Assembly: GCA_020723485.1 (NCBI GenBank)
Contig: DYIU01000001.1
Coordinates: 248,001-312,000, forward strand
Length of the DNA: 64,000 nt
Reading direction: 5' to 3'
Source of the DNA: Acidimicrobium ferrooxidans
Lineage (GTDB): Bacteria; Actinomycetota; Geothermincolia; Fen-727; Anoxymicrobiaceae
Below, piece by piece: positions 8,307 through 16,939 of the stretch. The translations under genes were made by a program, and so were the position numbers. The notes beneath the pieces are model-generated. The model did no database searches and was not told the DNA's origin. It was given only the letters and a program-made list of their open reading frames with translations. Every line of letters starts with the position of its first letter. The first letter of the stretch is position 1.

Positions 8307-9980
8307 ATGACGAAACAAGCCAAGAACGACGTCGTCAGGATGCTGATCGTAGATGACGATCCCGATACGGCGGCAAGCGTCAGGCGACTCCTGTCGAAGA
8401 AGTTCAGGTCGGTCGTCGAAGTGGCGGCCACGGTGTCCACCGCCAGGGACAGGCTCAAGGCGGAGACTTTCGATATCCTGATACTCGACTACAACCTGCC
8501 TGACGGGACGGGCCTCGACCTGCTCGAGGAGCTTTCCTGCTCGGGTGACCACCCCCCGGTGATCATGGTCACCGGGCAGGGGGACGAGTCTATCGCGTCC
8601 GAGGCGCTTCGATTGAGGGCGTCGGGCTACGTGGTGAAGGACAGGCGCCTCCCGGCGGCGCTCCCCGAGGCGGTCAGCGGCGCTCTCAGCGAGATAGCGC
8701 TGCGCCGGGCGGAGGAGCGGATAAGGTACAGCGAAGAGACCGAGCGCGCCCTGCTGAACGCCGCGCCCGAATCGCTGTTCCTTCTGGACCCTTCAGGGAC
8801 CATACTCCAGGCCAACAGGACCGGGGCGGAGCGGTTCGGCCTGGGTGGCGACGAAGCCAGGGGACGGAACTTCTACCAGCTCCTCCCGGAGGGCCTTCGC
8901 GTCGAGCGCAAGAGGCACATCGACTCCGTCTTCCGCACCGGCCAGACCCTTCATTTCAATGACGTCCGGGAGGGGCGGGACTACTCGAACGCGGTCTTCC
9001 CTGTGCTGGGCGAGTCCGGGGACATCGAACGCGTCGCCTACACGGCCCGCGACGTGACCAGCCAGAAACGCGCCGAAGCCGTCATGGAGGAGGCCCGCGA
9101 CGAACTGGAGGCCATGGTGCAGCAGCGCACCGCGGAGCTGCTGGCGACCAACAGGGAGCTGCGCGATGAGATAACCATGCGGATGCGGGTTGAGGAGTCC
9201 CTGAAGACACTCTCGGCGCAGGTACACGGACAGGCCCGGATGCTGGACCAGATCCTCTCCTCTTCCCCGGACCACTTCTTCCTCTTCGACCGCAAGGGGA
9301 AGTTCATCTATGCGAACTCCACCGCCGCCGGCGTGCTGGGGCTCGACCACGCGGAGATGGAAGGAAAGTACTGGTGGGACCTGGGCCTTCCCGAGGAGCC
9401 CATGAAATCCCTGGATATACAACGGGAGGCGGTGCTCGCCTCCGGGGAGCAGAGGGTAGGGAGGATGGTGCTGCCGACTCCGGGGGGAGAAAGAGACTTC
9501 GAGTACGTCCTGAGCCCGATAATGGGCCTCGACAACAAGGCGAACACCGTCGTCGCGACCCTGCGGGACATCACCAGCGAAGACAGGCTGCGGGAGGAGC
9601 TGGAGAGTCACATGGGGGTCCTCGAGGAACGGGCCCAACTGCTGGACCTCATGCCGTGCGCGGTGATCCTGCGCGACATGAACGACGAGGTGCTGCACTG
9701 GAGCGCGGGCGCGGAGAAGATGTACGGCTGGTCCTCCAACGAAGTCGTCGGGAAGAGTTGCCACGAGATGCTGCGGACCGAGTTCCCGGTACCCGTAGGT
9801 GACATCGGCTTCGAGCTGCTGGAGACCGGCTCCTGGGAGGGCAGGCTGATCAAGTTCGCGAGTGACGGGAGCAGGGTCGACGTGCAGAGCCGCTGGGTGT
9901 TGAAGCGCCTGGCGCAAGGACAACCTGACGCCGTTCTCGAAATCGACGACAGTAGAGGGGTGCAGCCGCCACTCTCCTGA
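8307..9980 (+). CDS. Response regulator with several PAS domains, no output domain
   Basis: 557 residues from the ATG at 8307; the frame opens earlier, but MTKQAKNDVVRMLIVDDDPD is the natural receiver N-terminus. The receiver has phosphoacceptor Asp61 (ILDYNLPDG). PAS domains follow at about 145-255, 315-435 and 445-545, with a coiled coil (ARDELEAMVQQRTAEL) between the first two. The protein ends right after the last PAS core (VLEIDDSRGVQPPLS). No HisKA, GGDEF, EAL or DNA-binding domain follows, so it is a signalling scaffold or a kinase that lost its catalytic end. It probably accepts phosphate from the adjacent kinase. Confidence 0.86.
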   Translation: MTKQAKNDVVRMLIVDDDPDTAASVRRLLSKKFRSVVEVAATVSTARDRLKAETFDILILDYNLPDGTGLDLLEELSCSGDHPPVIMVTGQGDESIASEALRLRASGYVVKDRRLPAALPEAVSGALSEIALRRAEERIRYSEETERALLNAAPESLFLLDPSGTILQANRTGAERFGLGGDEARGRNFYQLLPEGLRVERKRHIDSVFRTGQTLHFNDVREGRDYSNAVFPVLGESGDIERVAYTARDVTSQKRAEAVMEEARDELEAMVQQRTAELLATNRELRDEITMRMRVEESLKTLSAQVHGQARMLDQILSSSPDHFFLFDRKGKFIYANSTAAGVLGLDHAEMEGKYWWDLGLPEEPMKSLDIQREAVLASGEQRVGRMVLPTPGGERDFEYVLSPIMGLDNKANTVVATLRDITSEDRLREELESHMGVLEERAQLLDLMPCAVILRDMNDEVLHWSAGAEKMYGWSSNEVVGKSCHEMLRTEFPVPVGDIGFELLETGSWEGRLIKFASDGSRVDVQSRWVLKRLAQGQPDAVLEIDDSRGVQPPLS

Positions 9981-10150
9981 GCGAGCCGGGTAAAGGGTTC
10001 GCATACAACTGGCCGGAGATACCCCAAGAAATTCCAGAAGGTATTTCCGGTTTGCGTTGAGGGGCCCGGGTACCGCCCCGGGAGGCCCGGAAGGACAGCC
10101 GGGCCGCCCGGAAGAAACATGATTTAGGCGCCGAACCCAGGGAGGGCCCG

Positions 10151-10801
10151 ATCAACAGTCGCAACAGCACCGAGCCCGTATTCAGCCCGGCGCGGATTGA
10201 GTCGTTCAGCGACGCCGTCTTCGCGGTGGCGATCACTCTTCTCGTGCTGTCGCTGCGCCTCCCGGCAAGACACATTGCGGATGCCCAACTCTGGCAGTAC
10301 ATCCAGGACCAGTGGCCCTATTTCTTCGCCTACGTCCTGAGCTTCGTGATCATCGGAGGTTTCTGGGTCAGCCACCACATGTTCTTCTCACAGGTGGAGC
10401 GCCACGACGGAGGGTTCGTCTGGCTCAATTTGCTGTTCCTCATGCTCATAGTCTTCATCCCGTTCCCGACGAGCGTCATAAGCGAGTACGGCGAAACGGT
10501 GACCGGGACGGTGCTCTACGCCGTGAGCATCGCCGCCGCCGCCCTGGTGCTCGCATTCATGGTGTGGTACGCCGTGAGGGAGGACAGGCTGGTGTCGGAT
10601 TCCTTCGAGCGGGAGATGGGCAGGCACCTCATTCTGCAGTACCTCAACGTGGCTTTTATCTTCCTGGTGTCCGTGGGGATTGCCTTTATCAACACAGACG
10701 CGGCGAAGTATTTCTGGCTGCTCATCCTTGTCAGCAGCAGGCTCCTGGACTACATCTTCAAGCGGCGGCGGCGCGCGGCGGCCGCCTTGAGGGGAACCTG
10801 A
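10151..10801 (+). CDS. TMEM175-family (DUF1211) cation channel; start codon unclear
   Basis: The conserved helix-1 motif RIESFSDAVFAVAITLLVL is encoded from about 10193, upstream of the first GTG (10226), so the real start must lie before it. The frame is open from 10061 but has no ATG, GTG, TTG or CTG before 10226. An ATC at 10151 follows a GGAGGG site by four bases and would give 216 residues, a normal length for bacterial TMEM175. Six helices are visible, including PYFFAYVLSFVIIGGFWVSHH. These proteins are tetrameric potassium-selective channels in the membrane. The start as given is inference. Confidence 0.75.
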   Translation: MNSRNSTEPVFSPARIESFSDAVFAVAITLLVLSLRLPARHIADAQLWQYIQDQWPYFFAYVLSFVIIGGFWVSHHMFFSQVERHDGGFVWLNLLFLMLIVFIPFPTSVISEYGETVTGTVLYAVSIAAAALVLAFMVWYAVREDRLVSDSFEREMGRHLILQYLNVAFIFLVSVGIAFINTDAAKYFWLLILVSSRLLDYIFKRRRRAAAALRGT

Positions 10802-10894
10802 ACGGAGCCGACAGGCGAGTTCACTTCCGATTGTTGAGCAGGCCTCGAACGCACAGTCGGGCGCTTGGTTAACGCTCTCCCCGGTCGTATCCCC

Positions 10895-10990
10895 TTCGGG
10901 CGGGTAAACCATGTGGGTGCCTTCGGGGCGTAGATAGGGTAAGCCAAGCAGGCATACGGGCAGGTGACCTGCGCGTGACCCGGGTGAGCC
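10895..10990 (+). promoter_or_regulatory. Structured leader upstream of pilin-like gene (riboswitch candidate)
   Basis: The spacer before the pilin-like gene holds several potential RNA structures: a hairpin around a TTCGG loop (10918-10932), a GCAGG/CCTGC hairpin (near 10960-10972) and a near-direct repeat GGGTAAACCA (10902-10911) / GGGTAAGCCA (10937-10946). The AAACC element and the pilin context recall the c-di-GMP-I (GEMM) riboswitch, but the diagnostic GACGCAAAGCC block is not there. It is an unassigned structured leader candidate. Confidence 0.35.
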
Positions 10991-11081
10991 CAAAATCCCG
11001 AGTACGTTCACTATTGTTCAGAGTAATAACCCGCCGATTCCAATTATTGAAAGAGCCACCTTCGTCTCTGGAGGTATTGTG

Positions 11082-12296
11082 ATGCATCGCGATACGAGAG
11101 GAACGGCGACGAGGTTCCTGGCGAGTATCGGTCGCGAGGATGGTCTGACCCTCGTCGAGGTTTGCGTAGCGCTCATAGTAATAGCCATCCTGGTGGGGAT
11201 AGCCGTTCCGGTCTTCCTCAATAGCCGGAACAAGGCCGACAGGGCTACGGCGGAATACAACCTGAGGCTCGGGGGCTCATGCATGGACCGGCTGTGGTTC
11301 CAGGCACTGGACAGGGGCTCGAACAGCCCGGACGGCGTCGATTCCTACAGGGACTTCCTCCCCCCGGAGGAGCTCAAGGAATGCGAGGAGTTCCTGAGCA
11401 GCGGCTACGTCCCGTTCGACGCGCGGTACATGAGCTTCTATGAGACCAGGATAAAGTGGGCTGACCTTGAGGTCGGAGGGACTTCTCCCCCGGTGGCCTC
11501 TGCCGACACCATCGCTTATGAGCTCGCCTCCGATTACGGTTTCCAGATCAAGGGCGCTTACAGGAACGGGAAGGCGCTCGACCTCGGCGTGGACTTCGCC
11601 GAGGACTGGAGCCTGCTCCCCGGAAAGATATGCGTGGTCGGCAACAAGTACTACTGGGACGGCGGCTGGAAGGACAATACCGACAGGTTCTACGTAACCC
11701 TGATAACCCTCGAGCGCAGCGGGATAGCGCACTACCTGACCATGAGGCAGGGCGCGGTTGTCGATTACGGCAAGTTCGAGTGGGACAACGGAAGCGGGAA
11801 TCCCGGTGATGGATGGAAGGAGGGCGACGAGCCGCCCGATGACGACACCACTCCTCCCGGTGACACTACGCCTCCGGGCGACACCACTCCCCCGGGAGAC
11901 ACGACGCCTCCGGGCGACACCACTCCCCCGGGAGACACGACGCCTCCGGGCGACACCACTCCCCCGGGCGAGGATCCTCCACCGCCCGTGGCGGCGGTCC
12001 TCAATGTGTCCGTCGAGCCGGAGGTCCTGAACCTCAACAACGGGGACTTCACCATCTTCATCGAGGTCGCGATGTCACCCAACTACTCGGTCTCCGACAT
12101 AGACCCGGACTCGATATCGTGCTTCCAGGCGGGTCCTACAGAGTTCAACGTCGCCGCGGACAACAAGGTTGTAGTGAAGTTCGAGAGGAAAGACCTGGTC
12201 GACGTGCCCCTGGGAGACGCCGTGACGTTCACGGTCTCAGGCATGTTCTTCGACGGCGTCACGTTCCAGGGCTCCGACACCGTGAGGGTGATATAG
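11082..12296 (+). CDS. Type IV pilin-like surface protein with Pro-rich stalk
   Basis: 404 residues from the ATG at 11082, seven bases after GGAGG. A class III-type leader ends EDG|LTLVEVCVALIVIAILVG: cleavage after Gly by a prepilin peptidase, Glu at mature +5, then the hydrophobic stem helix. The globular domain (about 60-245) contains Cys residues. It is followed by seven DTTPPG repeats and a C-terminal beta-rich domain (VAAVLNVSVEPEVLNLNNG to the end). It is far longer than a usual major pilin, so it is probably a minor or tip pilin, or a pseudopilin displaying an adhesive domain. No assembly ATPase or peptidase lies in the window. Confidence 0.85.
   Translation: MHRDTRGTATRFLASIGREDGLTLVEVCVALIVIAILVGIAVPVFLNSRNKADRATAEYNLRLGGSCMDRLWFQALDRGSNSPDGVDSYRDFLPPEELKECEEFLSSGYVPFDARYMSFYETRIKWADLEVGGTSPPVASADTIAYELASDYGFQIKGAYRNGKALDLGVDFAEDWSLLPGKICVVGNKYYWDGGWKDNTDRFYVTLITLERSGIAHYLTMRQGAVVDYGKFEWDNGSGNPGDGWKEGDEPPDDDTTPPGDTTPPGDTTPPGDTTPPGDTTPPGDTTPPGDTTPPGEDPPPPVAAVLNVSVEPEVLNLNNGDFTIFIEVAMSPNYSVSDIDPDSISCFQAGPTEFNVAADNKVVVKFERKDLVDVPLGDAVTFTVSGMFFDGVTFQGSDTVRVI
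11844..11969 (+). repeat. Tandem 18-bp repeat (7 units) coding DTTPPG
   Basis: Seven in-frame 18-bp units (GACACCACTCCCCCGGGA-type) encode DTTPPG. Inner units are nearly identical and outer ones have diverged, so the array has probably expanded by slippage or recombination and may vary in copy number between strains. It separates the pilin head from the C-terminal domain. Confidence 0.9.
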
Positions 12297-12310
12297 CCTA
12301 TGTTTTTTGC

Positions 12311-12365
12311 GGGCAACCAGGGTTGCCACGCGGTGAAGGGCGGGCTTAAAGGCCCGCCCTTTCTA
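12311..12365. terminator. Rho-independent terminator between convergent genes
   Basis: AAGGGCGGGC (12336-12345) pairs with GCCCGCCCTT (12352-12361) around a TTAAAG loop and is followed by TTTCT, a good terminator for the pilin-like gene. In the minus direction the upstream A-rich bases give a weaker tail for the P-type ATPase gene. A smaller palindrome, GGCAACC AG GGTTGCC, lies at 12312-12327. Confidence 0.85.
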
Positions 12366-12371
12366 TTACAT

Positions 12372-14765
12372 TCACCCTTCGGACGGCGCAGGGCTGTTGT
12401 GGCGCGCATGCTCCAGCCATCCCGCCAGCCGCCAGGTGAGCTCCAGGAGAAGCACCGCGGCCGCGGCGATTCCCAGGGCCTCGAGCACGTAGGGCCATGA
12501 AGGCAGGTAGAGAGCAAAGAAATCCCTGGTCCACGGTATCGTGAACGCCCCAACCAGTCCCACCACCATCGCTCCGACCAGGAGCGTCTTCCACCAGTTG
12601 AACGGCCGGGCCAGCTCTCCGAGGACCCAGAGCCCCGCTATGGCGAGCACGAGGGTGGCCATGGTCCTGGACTCGGCCAGGGTGACGTTGTGGTGGGTGT
12701 GCGAAATGGAGCCGGCGGCCAGGGCGGCCAGGGCGGCTATCAGGCCGGCTGGCACGGCGAACCGCAGTACTCTCCTGACAAATCCCGGCCTGTACAGCTG
12801 CTTGTTGGGAGCGAACGAGAGCACCAGCGCGGGGGCACCGATCGTAAGGCTGCTCACCAGCGTCATGTGCCTCGGGAGGAAGATGAATGCCCAGCCCGCG
12901 AGCCCGATGATTATCGAGAGCAGGGTCGCGTAGATGGTCTTGGTCAGGAACATGTTGGCCACCCGCTCGATGTTGCCGATCACCCGCCTTCCCTCGGCGA
13001 CCACCCCGGGCATGGTAGCGAACTTGCCGTCGAGAAGAACCAGCTCGGCCACGGCCTTGGACGCCGCCGAGCCCGACCCCATTGCGATGCCTATATCCGC
13101 CTTCTTCAACGCAAGCACGTCGTTCACGCCGTCGCCGGTCATGGCCACGACGTGGCCCCTCGACTGGAGCGCCGTAACCATTCCTTCTTTCTGGTCAGGG
13201 GTCACCCGCCCGAACACCGAGTGCTCCTCCAGGACCCCGGCCAGCTCCTCGGGGTCCTCCGGCATGCTCCTTGCGTCCACCGGCTCGCCGACGTCCGGGA
13301 CCCCCGCGCGCCGGGCGACCGCGGCGACGGTCACCGGGTTGTCCCCCGAGATGACCTTTATCGTGACCCCCTGGTCAGTGAAATACCGCAGCGTGTCGCT
13401 CGCGTCGGGTCTCACCCTCTCCTCGAAGAGGAGCAGCGCGGCGGGGTCCAGCCGCTCAGGGAGGCTTTCGGATGCGAGCGGCGCCGGGGCCCTGGCGAGC
13501 AGTAAGACCCGCTGGCCGGACGACGCGAGCCCGGTCACCTCGTCGCGCAGGGAGGCGGGCGCTCTCGAGCTCTCGAACAGGACCTCCGGCGCCCCGAGAA
13601 CCCACGTACCGGAGCCGCCGAAAGTCTCCGCGCTCCACTTCCGCGCGGACGAGAACGGCACCCCTCCCGTCCTCTCCCATCCCGGTGACTCGGGGAAGGC
13701 CGCCCTGACAGCGCTCAGTGTGGAGCTCTCGGAGGCGGTACTCGCCCCGAAAGCCCCCAGGACCTCGTCAAGGGAGACGTCCCGATTGGCGGCGGAGAAG
13801 CCCTCCAGCGGCTCGATACTGCTGAACGCCAGCTGGCCCTCGGTGAGTGTTCCCGTCTTGTCGAGGCAGACCACGTCCACGCGGGCGAGGCCTTCCACCG
13901 CGGGCAACTCCTGGACCAGCACCTTGCGCCGCCCGAGGGTCACCACGCTCACGGCGAACGCGACGCTCGTCAGGAGCACCAGCCCCTCAGGGACCATGCC
14001 CACCAGGCCGGCCACCGTGCCGGGGACGGCCCTGCCGAACGTTCCGAACACCTTCATCTGGCTGGCCAGGAGCAGCGCGCCGGCCGGGATCATGATCCAG
14101 GTGATGTAGCGCAGTATCAGGTTTATCCCGTCGCGGAGCTCGCTAGGCACCACCTGGAACCTGCGCGCCTCGGCCGCGAGCCTGCGCGCGTAGGAGTCCT
14201 GGCCGACGGCGGTGGCCCTGAACCTTCCCGAACCGGCGACCACGAAGCTGCCGGAGAAAACGTTGTCGCCCGGGTGCTTGACCACCGGCACTGATTCCCC
14301 TGTGAGGAGCGACTCGTCCACCTCGAGGCTCTGGCTGGTCAGCACCTCGCCGTCGACCACGAGCTGGTCGCCGGTGTGAAGCTCGAGCACGTCGTCGAGC
14401 ACGACGTCCCCGAGCGACACCTCGGCGGCCGCGCCGTCACGGACGACGGTCGCCTTCGGCGCGCTCAGGACGGAGAGCCGGTCGAGGGTCCACTTGGCCC
14501 TGACCTCCTGGACTATCCCGATGAACGTGTTGGCGAGCAGCACCAGCCCGAAAAGGCCGTCCCGGACCGAGCCGAAGATGAGGATAACGATGAAGAGCCC
14601 TCCCAGGAGCGCGTTGAAGCGGGTGAAGACGTTGGCCCGGAAGATGTGCCAATAGCTGCGGCTGGTGGCCTCTTTCACGTCGTTGGTCTGCCCGAGCGCT
14701 ATCCGCTCGGCGACCTCGGCGGTGGAAAGGCCCGTCGTTTCAGCGACTTCAACGCTTCCTGCCAG
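12372..14765 (-). CDS. CtpE-like P-type cation ATPase
   Basis: Phosphorylation site DKTGTLTEG, actuator LLTGES, hinge MTGDGVNDVLALKKADIGIAMG and C-terminal helices with MFLTKTIYATLL place it in the P-type ATPase family, closest by motif and layout to actinobacterial CtpE (a calcium transporter). The first standard start (GTG, 14678) would cut off a conserved N-terminal part (TTGLSTAEVAERIALGQTNDV). The frame continues to a TAA, and the only near-start before it is CTG at 14765 behind a G-rich stretch, giving 797 residues, the length of CtpE. It imports or exports divalent cations at the membrane. The start is inferred. Confidence 0.85.
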   Translation of the reverse strand: MAGSVEVAETTGLSTAEVAERIALGQTNDVKEATSRSYWHIFRANVFTRFNALLGGLFIVILIFGSVRDGLFGLVLLANTFIGIVQEVRAKWTLDRLSVLSAPKATVVRDGAAAEVSLGDVVLDDVLELHTGDQLVVDGEVLTSQSLEVDESLLTGESVPVVKHPGDNVFSGSFVVAGSGRFRATAVGQDSYARRLAAEARRFQVVPSELRDGINLILRYITWIMIPAGALLLASQMKVFGTFGRAVPGTVAGLVGMVPEGLVLLTSVAFAVSVVTLGRRKVLVQELPAVEGLARVDVVCLDKTGTLTEGQLAFSSIEPLEGFSAANRDVSLDEVLGAFGASTASESSTLSAVRAAFPESPGWERTGGVPFSSARKWSAETFGGSGTWVLGAPEVLFESSRAPASLRDEVTGLASSGQRVLLLARAPAPLASESLPERLDPAALLLFEERVRPDASDTLRYFTDQGVTIKVISGDNPVTVAAVARRAGVPDVGEPVDARSMPEDPEELAGVLEEHSVFGRVTPDQKEGMVTALQSRGHVVAMTGDGVNDVLALKKADIGIAMGSGSAASKAVAELVLLDGKFATMPGVVAEGRRVIGNIERVANMFLTKTIYATLLSIIIGLAGWAFIFLPRHMTLVSSLTIGAPALVLSFAPNKQLYRPGFVRRVLRFAVPAGLIAALAALAAGSISHTHHNVTLAESRTMATLVLAIAGLWVLGELARPFNWWKTLLVGAMVVGLVGAFTIPWTRDFFALYLPSWPYVLEALGIAAAAVLLLELTWRLAGWLEHARHNSPAPSEG

Positions 14766-14803
14766 TGCGCCCCCTTAGGCTCGGCGGGGTCGCCGGGTGA
14801 AAA

Positions 14804-14834
14804 TGCAACAATGTGACCTGACCCCGCTGTTGCG
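14804..14834. repeat. GGGGTCAGGTC repeat, 31 bp
   Basis: The ends TGCAACA (14804-14810) and TGTTGCG (14828-14834) flank the core TGACCTGACCCC. It lies one base from the TAA (14836-14838, minus) of the flavin reductase gene and about 40 bases before the atypical start of the ATPase gene. Confidence 0.85.
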
Positions 14835-14835
14835 T

Positions 14836-15393
14836 TTACTTTATCAGGTCTTTGCCTATGCTCCACGCGTCCGCGAAGCGTTCGCCCAGCCTGAAGTAGC
14901 TTTTGTCGTACATCGCGAAAAGAATGGGGTCGGCCTTCGCGAAGTCCACGGTCTCACCGTCGGTGACGAGCTCCTCCTCGCAGTAGGCCTCGACTATCTC
15001 CCCGACGAAGACGTCGTGGTTGGGCATGTCCACTGTCATCGCGAGCCTGCACTCCATGTTCACCGGGCACTTCTTTATCATCGGCGCGGTCCCCAGCCGG
15101 CCGTAGAACGTCTCGAACGCGGAGCCCTTGTCGAACTTGCGGCCGGAGACGAGCCCGCAGTAATCTGTCTCCCTGACCATGTCCGCCGAGGGGATGTTGA
15201 CGCTGAAGGTCTCGTTCTCCCTGATGCCGCCGTTCGTGTAGTGTATCTTGCCCATGCTCAAGCAGACGTGGGCGAAGTCCATTATCCCCACGTGCGCTAT
15301 CGTAATGAAGTTGGGCTTGCCCTCAACGTTCGCGCCTATCAGGGTCACCGGCATGGGATACAGGCAGTTCTTCACGCCGAGCTCTTTCTTCAT
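14836..15393 (-). CDS. Flavin reductase family (flavoredoxin-like) protein
   Basis: 185 residues from the ATG at 15393, chosen because GGGAGG lies six bases before it and MKKELGVKNCLYPMPVTLIGA is the typical N-terminus; a longer frame to 15477 looks non-coding. The split-barrel FMN-binding pattern is visible (PNFITIAHVGIMDF, NETFSVNIPS, DYCGLVSGRKFDKG, MTVDMPNHDVFVGEI). Such proteins bind FMN and pass electrons from NAD(P)H or ferredoxin. The gene is followed at its stop codon by a 31-bp repeat and then by the ATPase gene on the same strand. Confidence 0.86.
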   Translation of the reverse strand: MKKELGVKNCLYPMPVTLIGANVEGKPNFITIAHVGIMDFAHVCLSMGKIHYTNGGIRENETFSVNIPSADMVRETDYCGLVSGRKFDKGSAFETFYGRLGTAPMIKKCPVNMECRLAMTVDMPNHDVFVGEIVEAYCEEELVTDGETVDFAKADPILFAMYDKSYFRLGERFADAWSIGKDLIK

Positions 15394-15558
15394 GTCGTCC
15401 TCCCTGCTTGTGACGCCGGCCTGGAGCCGGGCGGCGTGCGCCGCCTTTGGATATACCTCCAAGAATGGTATCTTCAAGTTAGTGTAACGTGCAGCGGCCG
15501 GTCAACCGGGCCCGTGCCCGAGGTGACGCGGGTGAGGTGGTGGGTTCCCTTGTCGAGA

Positions 15559-16518
15559 ATGCAGCCCGGTGGGAAGGTGCCGGCAGCCGCGGCGCTGCTC
15601 GCCGTCCTTCTTCTCGCGGCAGTTCTTCCGGCCGCCGCCGGGTGCCGCCGCTTCGGGGGTCAGGGCGCCGGAGAAGATTCCATGACCTTCCAGGGCCGCG
15701 AGAGGACCTACATCGTCCACCTGCCTCCTTCATACGACAGCTCTCGCAGGTATCCCCTGGTAGTGGTGCTCCACGGCGGCACGAGCAACGCGGAGCAGAC
15801 CGTCAAGCTCACCGGGATGGATGCCACCGCTGACCGCGAGGGGTTCATCGCCGTCTATCCGAACGGGACGGGAAGGGTGCCCACCTGGAACGTCGGCTTC
15901 GGGTACGGCTACGCGCTCCGTAACCAGGTCGACGACGTCGGTTTCATACGGGCACTGGTCGAGAAGCTGTCGGGGGAGCTTGCCGTCGATCCGGACCGCG
16001 TCTACGCCACCGGGATATCGAACGGGGCCATGCTGGCCTACCGCCTCGCGTCGGAAGCCGCCGACGTCTTCGCGGCCGTCGCTCCCGTGGCCGGAGTCGC
16101 CGGGGGAAGGGAGGATTATGGCGCCCCGCTCGTTGTCTTCCAGGCGCCCTCACGTCCCGTCTCCGTCATGGCGTTCAACGGCAAGGCGGACGAGATGGTA
16201 CCCTACGAGGGGGGGAAGGGCCGCGGGCTCTCCAAGGTAGTCTACCTATCCGTTCCCGAGACGATCGCGCTGTGGGTGGGGTACGACGGCTGCGCGCCTC
16301 AGCCCGCCGAGGAGGTCACCGGCGGCGGCAACATAATCATGCAGGCTTACGGCGGAGGCGCCGAGGGATCCGCGGTGGTGCTGTATACGATAGTGGACGG
16401 TACGCACTCGTGGCCTGGAGGTACCAAGCTTCGTCCCGGCGGGCCGGGGCCGAACCAGCAGATATCGGCTAACGACCTGATGTGGGATTTCTTCGAGTCC
16501 CACCCAGGGAAGCGTTGA
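15559..16518 (+). CDS. LpqC/PHB-depolymerase-type esterase lipoprotein
   Basis: 319 residues from the ATG at 15559. The signal peptide ends in a lipobox (LPAAAGC), so the protein is probably anchored outside the membrane. Family motifs: YPLVVVLHGGTSNAEQ (oxyanion region), DREGFIAVYPNGTGR, DVGFIRALVEKL and the nucleophile GISNGAML (GxSxG). The C-terminal His lies in DGTHSWPGG. It is expected to hydrolyse polyester, feruloyl or acetyl esters outside the cell. The long open frame upstream of 15559 is antisense to the flavin reductase gene and is not part of it. The cupin gene follows 29 bp on. Confidence 0.88.
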   Translation: MQPGGKVPAAAALLAVLLLAAVLPAAAGCRRFGGQGAGEDSMTFQGRERTYIVHLPPSYDSSRRYPLVVVLHGGTSNAEQTVKLTGMDATADREGFIAVYPNGTGRVPTWNVGFGYGYALRNQVDDVGFIRALVEKLSGELAVDPDRVYATGISNGAMLAYRLASEAADVFAAVAPVAGVAGGREDYGAPLVVFQAPSRPVSVMAFNGKADEMVPYEGGKGRGLSKVVYLSVPETIALWVGYDGCAPQPAEEVTGGGNIIMQAYGGGAEGSAVVLYTIVDGTHSWPGGTKLRPGGPGPNQQISANDLMWDFFESHPGKR

Positions 16519-16547
16519 AGAGGCCGACACGGCCGGGAAGGGAAAAG

Positions 16548-16907
16548 ATGCACGTGATCAAGCTCGAGGACTGCGAGGAGTTCGTGTCGCGCGACGGGGC
16601 GAGGCTCCGGGAGATGCTGCACCCGGACAAGGCCGTCCTCGACCTGCGGTACAGCCTCGCGCACGCGATCGTCGAGCCGGGGCTCTCCACGGCGGAGCAC
16701 AGGCTCGCGGCCTCGGAGGTCTACTACCTGCTGTCGGGCAAAGGCCTGATGCACATCGACGGCGATGAGGAGGAGGTATCGGCCGGCTGCACGGTATATA
16801 TCCCGCCGGGCTCCGTCCAGAAGATAACCAACACGGGGTCAGATGACCTTGTGTTCCTCTGCATCGTCGACCCGGCCTGGCAGGAGCACCTCGAGGAGAT
16901 ATTGTAA
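16548..16907 (+). CDS. Small single-domain cupin
   Basis: 119 residues from ATG 16548 (MHVIKLEDCEEF), following GGGAAGGG. Cupin motif 1 is HRLAASEVYYLLSGKGLMHI and motif 2 is GCTVYIPPGSVQKITN, giving a small beta-barrel with a probable metal site. Small cupins of this type are isomerases, dioxygenase relatives or regulators of sugar/polyketide metabolism; no specific role can be read. It is probably co-transcribed with the esterase and the next gene. Confidence 0.85.
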   Translation: MHVIKLEDCEEFVSRDGARLREMLHPDKAVLDLRYSLAHAIVEPGLSTAEHRLAASEVYYLLSGKGLMHIDGDEEEVSAGCTVYIPPGSVQKITNTGSDDLVFLCIVDPAWQEHLEEIL

Positions 16908-16939
16908 GGCGGCGCACTACACACGGGGAGGGGATCAAC

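Noticed and set aside
10895-10990. c-di-GMP-I (GEMM) riboswitch
   Set aside because: AAACC and the pilin context fit, but the conserved GACGCAAAGCC block and its receptor hairpin are missing; kept only as an unassigned leader.
11844-11969. CRISPR-like array
   Set aside because: The repeats are contiguous 18-bp coding units without spacers.
14797-15558. Long open frame upstream of the esterase, giving a 573-residue product
   Set aside because: It runs antisense through the flavin reductase gene; the esterase signal peptide begins at 15559.
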